Source: Vagococcus martis (GTDB lineage Bacteria; Bacillota; Bacilli; Lactobacillales; Vagococcaceae). From it: a stretch of 64,000 bases of DNA. The notes beneath the pieces are model-generated. The model ran no database searches and was not told the DNA's origin. It was given only the letters and a program-made list of their open reading frames with translations. Below are positions 46,429 to 54,361 of this stretch, one piece after another. The stretch's first letter is position 1, and each line of letters starts with the position of its first letter. Both the position numbers and the translations under genes were made by a program. The stretch covers positions 62,001-126,000 of the forward strand of contig NZ_MVAB01000001.1 of the NCBI RefSeq assembly GCF_002026305.1. Reading direction: 5' to 3'.

Positions 46429-47568
46429 ATGAAAATTGCAATCCTTGGTTTTGGAACAGTCGGTTCAGGTGTTTATGAAATTTTACAGCAAAAAAATTTA
46501 GCGAAACAGTTTAGCGTGGAAAAAGTATGGTGTCGTCCAAATGACACCATTGAGATTCCAAAATTTTGTTCTAATATCGAAGACATTATAAACGATAAAG
46601 ACATTGAACTGGTTGTTGAGGTATTAGGTGGCATTGAGGTACCATTTGATTTAATCTCTCGCATGTTAAAAAGTAAAAAACATGTCGTCACTGCAAATAA
46701 AGCCGTTATCGCGAGACACTATGACGCATTAACTGATTTAGCAAAAGAAAATGGTGTGTCACTTAACTTTGAAGCAAGTGTTGGTGGTGGGATTCCATGG
46801 ATCAAAAACGTGGAGTTAGCTTCAAGAATTGATGCTATTTCAAAATGCTATGGTATTTTAAATGGTACATCAAACTTTATCTTAGATACAATGTTAAAAG
46901 AGGATGAAGATTTTGGTGATGTGTTAAAAGAAGCCCAAGATTTAGGTTACGCAGAAGCTGACCCAAGTGCAGATATTGATGGCTTTGATGTCTTAAATAA
47001 ATTAATTATTTCTGCTAGAAAAGCATTCAATAAAAAGCTTGATCCAGATGATTTCTTTGTTCACTCAATGAAACAAATTACAAAAGACGATATTCATTAC
47101 TTCAAACAAAAAGGCCATATTGTAAAATACATCGGTGAAATTACGCATGACGAAGGGGTTATCTCGTTACATGCTGTACCAGAAACATTTGTTGAAGCAA
47201 CGATTCCAAGTAACAATAATATCGCCAGTCTTGAAGGAAAAACAATTGGAACATTAAAATTCTACGGACAAGGTGCAGGTAAATTACCAACCGCTAATGC
47301 CGTTGTACAAGATATTTTAGATATTTCAAAAAATATTTCTTATATTGATACTGACAACGTAGAAAATAATGATATAATTGAAAACAAAACAAATCACTAT
47401 ACATTCGTTATTCGAACAAACGAAACAATTGATGATGCGCTAATTAAAGAAAAAGATGGTGATTATTTAATTACTCATCCTATTACATTAGCTGACATCA
47501 AAAAACAAACACAATTAAACGATTCTCTGATTGTGAGAGTGATTACTCAGGAGGACTGGCATGATTAA
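46429..47568 (+). CDS. hom: Homoserine dehydrogenase
   Basis: NAD(P)-dependent reduction of aspartate semialdehyde to homoserine. Rossmann motif LGFGTVGSGVYEIL; catalytic region NFEASVGGGIPWIKNVE, ILNGTSNFILDTM and YAEADPSADIDG. 379 residues from the ATG at 46429, preceded by AGGAGG. This is shorter than the approximately 430-residue form; the C-terminal ACT-like part seems reduced to about 60 residues. First of hom-lysC-asd, divergent from thrC. Confidence 0.94.
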   Translation: MKIAILGFGTVGSGVYEILQQKNLAKQFSVEKVWCRPNDTIEIPKFCSNIEDIINDKDIELVVEVLGGIEVPFDLISRMLKSKKHVVTANKAVIARHYDALTDLAKENGVSLNFEASVGGGIPWIKNVELASRIDAISKCYGILNGTSNFILDTMLKEDEDFGDVLKEAQDLGYAEADPSADIDGFDVLNKLIISARKAFNKKLDPDDFFVHSMKQITKDDIHYFKQKGHIVKYIGEITHDEGVISLHAVPETFVEATIPSNNNIASLEGKTIGTLKFYGQGAGKLPTANAVVQDILDISKNISYIDTDNVENNDIIENKTNHYTFVIRTNETIDDALIKEKDGDYLITHPITLADIKKQTQLNDSLIVRVITQEDWHD

Positions 47569-48883
47569 AGTAACAAAATTTGGCGGAAGCAGTGTTGCGA
47601 ATGCCACTCAGTTTAAAAAAGTTAAAAGTATTATTGATAGTGACCCAACACGTACTGTCGTTGTCACAAGTGCCAGTGGGAAAGAACAATCTGACGACCA
47701 CAAAATGACCGATTTACTTTACCTATGCTATGAGCATAAACGTTACGGCATGCCATTTGACGATTTATTTCAAATGATTCGCGACAAATTAACTCGTATT
47801 GAAGATGAATTAGGTCTTGAGTCAACGATTTCTGAAGACTTGGATTTTTTATATCAAAAGCTTTCTGATTCAATTGACATTGATTATCTTGTCAGTCGTG
47901 GGGAATATTTAACAGCTAAATTATTAAGCAATTATTTAGGATTTAAGTTTGTTGATGCAAAAGACATTATCATCTTTAAACCAAATGGCCAAATTGATGA
48001 AAAACGCTCATGCAAAGCCATTCAAAAACTTATTAAAGAATCTGATAAAATCGTCGTGCCTGGTTTTTACGGGGCGTATCCTGATAAATCCATTCACTTA
48101 ATGTCTCGTGGAGGGAGTGATATTACAGGAAGTTTCCTAGCAAATGTCATGGACGCTGTGTGTTATGAAAACTGGACGGATGTTTCTGGTATTTTAAAAG
48201 CCGATCCAAGAATCGTGAACAATCCAAAACAAATTGAAACCATTACCTATGAAGAATTACGTGAATTAGCCTACATGGGAGCTAATGTTATTCATGAGGA
48301 AGCCGTTAACCCTGTTAGACAAAAAAGTATTCCTATTCACATATTAAATACCAACGACCCTCAAAATCGTGGAACAGTTATTACAGCTGAAGACGAGCAA
48401 GAAAAACGTCAAGCGATTACTGGGATTACAGGGAAGAAAGATTTCTCAATTATTACGGTCGTTAAATCACATATGTCAAATGACTTTGGAACCATTCGAA
48501 AAGCACTTGAATGCATGGAAAAATACCGTATTATTGTCGAGCATATCCCGACTGGTGTGGATTCATTTTCTTTAGTGGTTGAAACAGCAAAATTAAAACC
48601 ATTTTATTATGAAGTCATCTCTGATTTAAAAGCTAGTACACAAGCAGATAAAGTCACTGTCATTCACGATATCGCCCTTATTGCGATTGTGTCTCGTTTT
48701 ATGAAAAACAAAACAGGAATGAGTGGTCGTTTGTTTAGCGCTCTTGGAGAGCAACAGATTAATATCTCACTTATTTCTCAAACAAGTGATGAATTAACCA
48801 TTATTATTGGTGTTAAAAACGAAGATTATAATACCACGATTCAAACAATTTATTATGAATTTGAAGGAGACGATAGTTTATGA
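47561..48883 (+). CDS. lysC: Aspartate kinase
   Basis: First step of the aspartate pathway, making aspartyl phosphate. N-terminal KFGGSSVANATQFKKV; FYGAYPDKSIHLMSRGGSDITGSFLA; the C-terminal 150 residues hold two ACT domains (FGTIRKALECMEKYRIIVEHIPTG and MSGRLFSALGEQQINISLISQ) for feedback control. 440 residues. Overlaps hom by 8 bp and asd by 4 bp. Confidence 0.94.
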   Translation: MIKVTKFGGSSVANATQFKKVKSIIDSDPTRTVVVTSASGKEQSDDHKMTDLLYLCYEHKRYGMPFDDLFQMIRDKLTRIEDELGLESTISEDLDFLYQKLSDSIDIDYLVSRGEYLTAKLLSNYLGFKFVDAKDIIIFKPNGQIDEKRSCKAIQKLIKESDKIVVPGFYGAYPDKSIHLMSRGGSDITGSFLANVMDAVCYENWTDVSGILKADPRIVNNPKQIETITYEELRELAYMGANVIHEEAVNPVRQKSIPIHILNTNDPQNRGTVITAEDEQEKRQAITGITGKKDFSIITVVKSHMSNDFGTIRKALECMEKYRIIVEHIPTGVDSFSLVVETAKLKPFYYEVISDLKASTQADKVTVIHDIALIAIVSRFMKNKTGMSGRLFSALGEQQINISLISQTSDELTIIIGVKNEDYNTTIQTIYYEFEGDDSL

Positions 48884-49893
48884 GCGAGTTAACTGTAGCA
48901 ATTTTAGGAGCCACTGGTGAAGTGGGAAAAGAGATGTTAAATTCTCTGTTAGAACGCCAAATTCCCATTAAAGAATTAAGATTATTTGCCTCTAAACGAA
49001 GTACTGGACAAAAAGTTGCGTTTGGTGACAAAGAATTAGTAATCGAAACATTAACAACAGACTGTTTTGAAGGAATTGATATGGTCTTATGTGCGTTAGA
49101 TGACGATATTGCTCGTATCTACCTGCCTGAAGCCAAAAAACAAGGTTGTTTAATTATTGATAATTCAAGTATTTATCGACTAGATGAAGACGTACCTTTA
49201 GTTGTACCAGAAGTGAACCCTGATGATATTTTTACCAATCAAGGAATCATTGCAAACCCTAACTGTTCAACAATTATCGCACTTGTTGCCATTGCCCAAT
49301 TACACAAAAAAGCAACTATCAACTCAATGATTGTGTCAACTTACCAAGCTGTTTCAGGTGCTGGTAAACAAGGGATTGAAGAACTTGAAACCCAAGTTGT
49401 TGATATTTCTGAAGGAAAAAGTGTGACTCCTCACGTCTTCCCTTATCAAATCGCCTATAATTTAATTCCACAAATTGGTGGATTTAATGCTGAAGGGCAT
49501 TCAAGCGAAGAAATGAAATTACAAAATGAAGGACGTAAAATCCTCCATCATCCAACACTTGATGTAACATGTACCTGTGTGCGTGTTCCTGTCGTTCGTT
49601 CGCATTCTGAAGCGATCACTCTTTTCTTAGATAATGATTTGAGCGTTGAAGAAGCCCGTCAAATCATTAGCGAAACTGATGGCGTGAAGTTAGTCGATGA
49701 TTTAGACAATCAAGGTTACCCAATGCCACTTGATACATCTAACCAAGATTTAGTTCATGTTGGGCGTATCAGAAAAAGTAAAGTCGGTAATCAATCAGTC
49801 TTAACTCTGTGGTGTTGTGGGGACCAAGTAAGAAAAGGTGCTGCTACAAATGCCGTACAAATTTTAGAACACTACATAAAGCATTCTCACTAA
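48880..49893 (+). CDS. asd: Aspartate-semialdehyde dehydrogenase
   Basis: Reduces aspartyl phosphate to aspartate semialdehyde. NADP loop LGATGEVGKEMLNSLLE; catalytic Cys in ANPNCSTI; SGAGKQGIEEL; His region CVRVPVVRSHSEAI. 337 residues. ATGA overlap with lysC. Last gene of hom-lysC-asd before a strong terminator. Confidence 0.95.
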   Translation: MSELTVAILGATGEVGKEMLNSLLERQIPIKELRLFASKRSTGQKVAFGDKELVIETLTTDCFEGIDMVLCALDDDIARIYLPEAKKQGCLIIDNSSIYRLDEDVPLVVPEVNPDDIFTNQGIIANPNCSTIIALVAIAQLHKKATINSMIVSTYQAVSGAGKQGIEELETQVVDISEGKSVTPHVFPYQIAYNLIPQIGGFNAEGHSSEEMKLQNEGRKILHHPTLDVTCTCVRVPVVRSHSEAITLFLDNDLSVEEARQIISETDGVKLVDDLDNQGYPMPLDTSNQDLVHVGRIRKSKVGNQSVLTLWCCGDQVRKGAATNAVQILEHYIKHSH

Positions 49894-49966
49894 ACATACT
49901 GGCTTGTAAAGATAAAAAGAGTTGACTGGTTCATGATTTTATTTTTTCCGAGTGTGCACTATCATA

Positions 49967-50017
49967 AAAAAACTCTTTTATTAACATGATTTTCATAAGT
50001 TAATAAAAGAGTTTTTC
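49967..50017 (+). terminator. Terminator of hom-lysC-asd
   Basis: AAACTCTTTTATTAAC and GTTAATAAAAGAGTTT pair exactly around a 13-nt loop, followed by TTTCG. Before it, 49894-49966 holds no recognised feature. Confidence 0.85.
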
Positions 50018-50040
50018 GATTTAATTATGTCATCTTTAGG

Positions 50041-50208
50041 CTATCTAATCCCTAAAGATATTCTGGCATATCTGCTCATACGATCAGTCGTCCACGCAGG
50101 ATACCAAACTAATTTTACTTCTAATTTTTTGATTTCATCTATATCACTTAATGCATCGTGAATTTGTTCTGTGATAACGTCTGCTAATGGACATTGATAT
50201 ATCAACAT
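50041..50208 (-). pseudogene. C-terminal remnant of a SufT/MIP18-type (DUF59) Fe-S assembly gene
   Basis: The frame encodes MLIYQ followed by CPLADVITEQIHDALSDIDEI and ends KLVWYPAWTTDRMSRYARISLGIR. From the Cys-Pro-Leu-Ala-Asp on, this is the C-terminal half of the MIP18/PaaD-like metal-sulfur assembly family (about 100 residues when whole). The N-terminal half, with the DPE/LG motifs, is missing, and the five residues before the Cys do not fit the family. The junction at about 50190-50195 is therefore the likely left edge of the defence island. Confidence 0.75.
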
Positions 50209-50218
50209 TTCTATGACA

Positions 50219-50247
50219 AAAAGTTAATAAAAAATCTTTCATTAACT
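50219..50247 (-). terminator. Terminator of the defence operon
   Basis: On the minus strand AAGTTAAT and ATTAACTT pair around an A/T-rich loop and TTT follows. It lies about 100 bp past the end of the HNH reading frame. Confidence 0.5.
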
Positions 50248-50349
50248 TATTATTTACTTATTCATTTTACCACGGAAAAAGTGAATATTCTAGCTAAATT
50301 AGGCTTGGACTACATACTAGGAAGAGTATTAATTTGTCATTTTGGTTTG

Positions 50350-50726
50350 TTATCCACTATAAAAATCAGTATATTCTATATTATCAGAGTTTTCTGGATT
50401 TCCTAATTGATCAAAAAGAATATCTCGTTGTAATTTTCCAAGTAATCTATTTTTATCTTCTAATTCCATAAAATCCATAAGTGATGGATTTATTGCATCA
50501 AAATCATTTAAATCAGACAGTAAACTATTTATAAAACTATTCATACTTTTAGTATGATTTACTTTATAATAAATTTCTTCATTTAAATGATTTTTAAAAT
50601 AATTATACCTTTCATTCAAATGAAAAGAATTTAAAAATTTTATTAATCTTTCACGATATTCAAAGTACTCAGAAACATGAATTTTAATCTCATAATTACT
50701 TGATTTACCAAGTAATTCATCTACCC
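50350..50726 (-). CDS. -1 frame C-terminal extension of the HNH nuclease
   Basis: This frame has no usable start: upstream in frame a stop (TAA) precedes it, and the first possible start codon (TTG, 50619) is far inside. Read from the slippery site it gives a continuous sequence starting GVDELLGKSSNYEIKIHVSEYFEYRERLIKFLNSF and ending NSDNIEYTDFYSG, of the same low-complexity Lys/Asn/Glu style as the HNH protein. A -1 frameshift at 50727-50733 joins both into 453 residues. A separate 25-codon frame starting at the ATG after AAAAGGGG is too short to be convincing. Confidence 0.6.
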
Positions 50727-50733
50727 CTTTTTT
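50694..50733 (-). promoter_or_regulatory. Putative programmed -1 frameshift signal in the HNH gene
   Basis: On the minus strand the heptamer A_AAA_AAG (50733-50727) stands in the proper frame (codons AAA AAG of TCA AAA AAG GGG TAG). Nine bases later a perfect 9-bp hairpin follows: AATTACTTG at 50709-50717 on the opposite reading as its partner at 50694-50702, loop 6 nt. The zero-frame stop TAG lies one codon after the heptamer. Heptamer, spacing and stem are the classical parts of a -1 frameshift site, as in dnaX. A simple indel in the A6G4 run is the alternative. Confidence 0.6.
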
Positions 50734-51710
50734 GATTTAATATAAAAATGGTATTCATCTTGTATAGACTCTGTAAATAAATTAATTACGTTTGATAACT
50801 TTACTTCGTTATCTCCTTTAATAGAACTGTTACATTGACTACATGATGGAATTAAATTAAAAATGGATACCGATAGAAACGGATAAACACTTTTAGGAAA
50901 TAAATGGTCAATTTGAGGTCTTACTTTCCCCTTTTTTTCCCCTTTTTCTTTAAAATAGGTATAAATAAATTGAGAATTACAATAAGGACATACAATCGTA
51001 TCTAAAAAGAGAGTATAGAGATAAACATTCCAATATTTCAAAACGGTTTTTTCAAATTTTTTATCTTTGAACAGTATAGAAATGTCCTTCAAATCATGAA
51101 ATATATTTTCAATCTCCTGAAATTTCATATACCTAATTTCTCGTGTAAACCTTTCTTTATATAAATCTAAAAATACTTTTTCAAATGTAGGTAAAAATTT
51201 AAATATTGAAAATTTCTTTTTGAGATTATCTTTTCCTTTTTTCTTTTTTAAATTCTTATTTAATTCTGCTCTATAAATCCTATAACTTGTTATTTCACAA
51301 AACAAAGCATTATCTAAACTTGATAACTTATCAAGTTTAAATAGATACTCTCCAAAATCTTCCTCTAATTTTAAAAGTTCATAATAATTTGACTCATCTA
51401 ACAAATTAATACTTAATCTAATCATTTTTTTTAAAATAATAGTATCTTCTAGAAGTTCTATTTGCTTCTTAATCAAATCTTCTCTTCTAAAATCTTTCTT
51501 ACTCAGTTTTTTCGATATTATTATTTGATTCATTTCATTTAATATTTCGAAAAAAGTACCTTCAGCATTTGTCATTTTTGTCATATCAATAACAAAACTA
51601 TTCTCGGATGAAATTTCCAGAATCATATCAGTATATTTTTTTTTAATTTCTTTAGTGAAAAACTTTTTATGAACGTCAACAACTTCTTTTGGCATTACAA
51701 TATTAATCAT
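50721..51710 (-). CDS. HNH endonuclease of an AAA-HNH defence pair (PtuB-like), zero-frame product
   Basis: 329 residues in the zero frame, 453 if the -1 shift is used. The helical N-terminal 235 residues are not recognised. The HNH/zinc domain is at about 241-300: CPYC (241-244), RPQIDHLFPKSVYP with the catalytic His, and CSQCN. The start overlaps the AAA ATPase gene by 8 bp. In Septu systems an ABC-type ATPase (PtuA) works with an HNH nuclease (PtuB) that degrades phage DNA; this pair has the same order. The zero-frame protein ends shortly after the HNH domain, so the extension may be needed. Confidence 0.72.
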   Translation of the reverse strand: MINIVMPKEVVDVHKKFFTKEIKKKYTDMILEISSENSFVIDMTKMTNAEGTFFEILNEMNQIIISKKLSKKDFRREDLIKKQIELLEDTIILKKMIRLSINLLDESNYYELLKLEEDFGEYLFKLDKLSSLDNALFCEITSYRIYRAELNKNLKKKKGKDNLKKKFSIFKFLPTFEKVFLDLYKERFTREIRYMKFQEIENIFHDLKDISILFKDKKFEKTVLKYWNVYLYTLFLDTIVCPYCNSQFIYTYFKEKGEKKGKVRPQIDHLFPKSVYPFLSVSIFNLIPSCSQCNSSIKGDNEVKLSNVINLFTESIQDEYHFYIKSKKG

Positions 51711-53448
51711 TATTTTTGTCCCTATCTTTTAATATCTGAATTTGTTTCTCGATTTTCTCTTTCTCCTCTTGTAACCTGTTAAGCTTACTTTGTCTATTTT
51801 CTGCCTTAACCATTAAATTCTTCATTGAATACTTCAAAGACTTTCGAATGACTACTTCTCCAATTTCGTTGATTATACCTTCCAACTCTTTTGATCTTTT
51901 AGTCGTTATAACTCCATCATTTATTTCTTTTATTATTTCTTTTATTTTATTTGAACTAAATTCTCCCATTAACCCATTTTCTAAAAAAAAACTTTCAGAC
52001 ATCAGCTCATTTAAATTACCACCGAATGTGTTTATACTATTAGGTAGCATGTCATTCTTACTTAGAAAATTTACATCCATATTTCTTATATCTGACAAAA
52101 TAAGAGGAGAGTGAGTAGTTAAAATAATCTGAAAATCTAAAGAAGTACTATAATGAGTATTGAGGAACATAAACAATGAGTTCATAAATTTTCTTTGCCA
52201 TTCAGGGTGTAACGTTACATCAATTTCATCTAGTAAAATTAAGACGTTACTTTGAGTAATGTCTTTAGTACCCTCATAAATATTTGAGAAAATACTTAAT
52301 AATGAATTTTCTCCTGAACTAATAGCTTTCCATTTTTTTTCTAAGAAAAAGAAAATATCTTCACTTAGTTTTTCTTCGTTTAACTTCGTCAATTCAACAT
52401 CTTCCAATTCTACTAATTCCGAGATATCAAACTGTAAGAAGTTGTTATCTAATTGAATTGATGTTTTTTCTAAATTTTTTAAAAAGAGTTTTTGTTTTAA
52501 TAACTGTAACTCTTTTTCCTCATTATCATAGAAATATGTTTTATTAAAATAATCAACAATCGATTTCCTAGTGACTTTTTTTACTAGCGTTTTCTCTGGT
52601 TTGAGAACATTGTATCCAAGAAAGGAAGCTAAAGAATCTCTAAAAACCAGGTGATTCTTCACGTTATCTTGGTAAAGATAATTACAAACAAATTGTTTAT
52701 TAATATCAAAAAAAATACTAGGACTATTAAAATCGTGTTTAGTTAAATTACTAACTTCTTCCATTATTTTTTTATATATTATACTATTCGATTTAAAATA
52801 GTCATTATAAGCTTCATCTACTGAAGGTTTAAATAAATTTATTCTGCTGTCAAGTTCAAATTTTTTTACAATACCATTATCAAAATTTTTCTCTAAATCT
52901 TTAAAAATAAACTCCATTTGTTTACTCATTAAATTATTCCGATAAGTCTCTAGATTAGTATTTTCTAATATTGTAGTCACTGAAAAGTCACTAAATGAAT
53001 TTTCTTTTTCAATTAAAAAATAATTATTATACTCCAAATTATTAGAAAGAAATATAATCTTTGTATCCTCAAGTGGATTAACATAATTACCATATTGTAT
53101 CTCTATACCTTCTTCACAAATAAAGTCAAGCTGTAAGTTAATAGAAGACCAATAAAATAATTTTTTATTTATTTCAATAATAAAAACAAAATTCATATCG
53201 TAAAAATTCTTATTTGAATAATTGACTAACTTTGTTAATAATCTTGTCTTACCACTTCCGTTTCTTCCCACACACACCGAAAGTGACTTTATTTTATTCT
53301 CATAAAACTTCTCTATATGTCTAGCGTTTTTTTTTATACTTATTTCATAAATATCAATATCTTTTTTTTCAATACTTACTATGTATCTAGAATCAAAAGA
53401 ATATTTATCAATTTTGTCAGAAAATTCAATAATTGAAATTACTTTCAT
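51703..53448 (-). CDS. ABC-type AAA ATPase of the AAA-HNH pair (PtuA-like)
   Basis: 581-residue ATPase of the AAA15/AAA21 (OLD/RecF-like) group. Walker A GRNGSGKT (61-68), signature-like ISSGENS (376-382), Walker B VLILLDEID (402-410) and the H-loop TTHSPLIL (444-451). A long helical insert lies between 150 and 370, and the last 40 residues form a coiled coil (LNRLQEEKEKIEKQIQILKD). No TOPRIM domain follows, so it is not an OLD nuclease; the HNH partner would supply cleavage. ATGA overlap with the EVE-like gene upstream. Confidence 0.82.
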   Translation of the reverse strand: MKVISIIEFSDKIDKYSFDSRYIVSIEKKDIDIYEISIKKNARHIEKFYENKIKSLSVCVGRNGSGKTRLLTKLVNYSNKNFYDMNFVFIIEINKKLFYWSSINLQLDFICEEGIEIQYGNYVNPLEDTKIIFLSNNLEYNNYFLIEKENSFSDFSVTTILENTNLETYRNNLMSKQMEFIFKDLEKNFDNGIVKKFELDSRINLFKPSVDEAYNDYFKSNSIIYKKIMEEVSNLTKHDFNSPSIFFDINKQFVCNYLYQDNVKNHLVFRDSLASFLGYNVLKPEKTLVKKVTRKSIVDYFNKTYFYDNEEKELQLLKQKLFLKNLEKTSIQLDNNFLQFDISELVELEDVELTKLNEEKLSEDIFFFLEKKWKAISSGENSLLSIFSNIYEGTKDITQSNVLILLDEIDVTLHPEWQRKFMNSLFMFLNTHYSTSLDFQIILTTHSPLILSDIRNMDVNFLSKNDMLPNSINTFGGNLNELMSESFFLENGLMGEFSSNKIKEIIKEINDGVITTKRSKELEGIINEIGEVVIRKSLKYSMKNLMVKAENRQSKLNRLQEEKEKIEKQIQILKDRDKNND

Positions 53449-54020
53449 AAATTATCCTCCAATTTATCAAATTTTTCAGGATTTAAAAAATAATAAATAG
53501 GAAAAGATTCCCAAAAATTTATTAGACGTTTTTCATCTAACTTAAATAATCCTCGATAAATATATCGTTTTCCGTATCCATTAATCAAACTCATTTCATT
53601 TGTTGAAATTTTTATTTGCCTAACATCCTTCAAAGTAAAAACTAATCCCCAACTCAAATCTTTATGATTACTATTATTATTCCAAAAATTTTTATTCAAC
53701 AGTTCAGCTTCTTCTCTCTCAAATTTATTGGATATTTTTGCCATGTAAACAAAGCCCATTCCATTTTTGGTAAAAAATATCAAATCGTCAGTCTTCATTT
53801 CACTCCACACACTTCTCATTCCTTCTGTTGTTCCCCAAAATGATACTTCAGAAACTGATGAAACTTTATACTTATTTATTAATTTTTCTTCATTGTCCTT
53901 AAAATAATCTTTTGCTTTTTCAAAAGTTTCATTACTATATTTAATATTAACAGTATCTGTTATCATTTCATTATCTCCCATTGGGCAGAAAAAAACAGAT
54001 GGATATGTATCGGTAATCAT
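53445..54020 (-). CDS. EVE-like (PUA-fold) domain protein, possible modified-base reader
   Basis: 191 residues. The region 61-135 (FWGTTEGMRSVWSEMKTDDLIFFTKNGMGFVYMAKI, then FWNNNSNHKDLSWGLVFTLKD) has the Trp-Gly, 'xxGD/DDLIFF' and late Trp pattern of EVE-like domains, which in other restriction systems bind modified bases. The assignment is by pattern only. Its stop overlaps the ATPase start by 4 bp, so it belongs to the AAA-HNH pair. The motif MITDT occurs twice in the first 23 residues; GAGG stands before the first ATG, but the second (residue 19) could also be used. Confidence 0.55.
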   Translation of the reverse strand: MITDTYPSVFFCPMGDNEMITDTVNIKYSNETFEKAKDYFKDNEEKLINKYKVSSVSEVSFWGTTEGMRSVWSEMKTDDLIFFTKNGMGFVYMAKISNKFEREEAELLNKNFWNNNSNHKDLSWGLVFTLKDVRQIKISTNEMSLINGYGKRYIYRGLFKLDEKRLINFWESFPIYYFLNPEKFDKLEDNL

Positions 54021-54034
54021 TTTTTCCTCAACTC

Positions 54035-54349
54035 CTAATTCTTTTTCCCCTTACTCTTCTCAACAGTATACTTCTCACCATTCTTCTTAATTTTATTCCT
54101 AATAATAGCCTCAACACTTAATCCTAAGTCATCTGCTAGCATCAATGAATAAATCATCACATCGGCTATTTCATCTTTTATATTTTCTAAATCATCCGCA
54201 ATTGCTTCTTCGCTTGTTTTCCATTGAAAGTTCTCAAGTAGTTCTGATGCTTCTAAAGAAACTGATAAAGCTAAATCTTTAGCGTTATGGAATTGTCTCC
54301 AGTCTCTTTCATCTCTAAACTCATTAATTTCTTTTATTAAATCGTCCAT
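54035..54349 (-). CDS. MazG-like nucleotide pyrophosphohydrolase
   Basis: 104 residues of the all-alpha NTP pyrophosphatase superfamily. The metal-binding pattern is visible: SLEASELLENFQW (ExxE) and IKDEIADVMIYSLMLAD (ExxD). Members hydrolyse nucleoside triphosphates, removing aberrant dNTPs or alarmones. It sits 12 bp after the GIY-YIG-DUF2075 gene and 14 bp before the EVE-like gene, so it is co-transcribed with the nucleases. Depletion of nucleotides during infection is a plausible role, inferred only from context. Confidence 0.85.
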   Translation of the reverse strand: MDDLIKEINEFRDERDWRQFHNAKDLALSVSLEASELLENFQWKTSEEAIADDLENIKDEIADVMIYSLMLADDLGLSVEAIIRNKIKKNGEKYTVEKSKGKKN

Positions 54350-54361
54350 CCTAAATTCCTC

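Noticed and set aside
41967-49960. Short shared string GAGTGTGC with following T/A-rich bases near 41967 and 49950
   Set aside because: Only eight bases are common and the surroundings differ, so it can arise by chance.
50194-50406. 70-codon plus-strand frame at the island edge
   Set aside because: It crosses the sufT remnant, the terminator hairpin and the HNH extension; no ribosome binding site and no recognisable protein.
51703-53448. OLD-family nuclease (Gabija-like GajA)
   Set aside because: No TOPRIM domain follows the ATPase core; the next gene supplies an HNH nuclease instead of a UvrD-like helicase.
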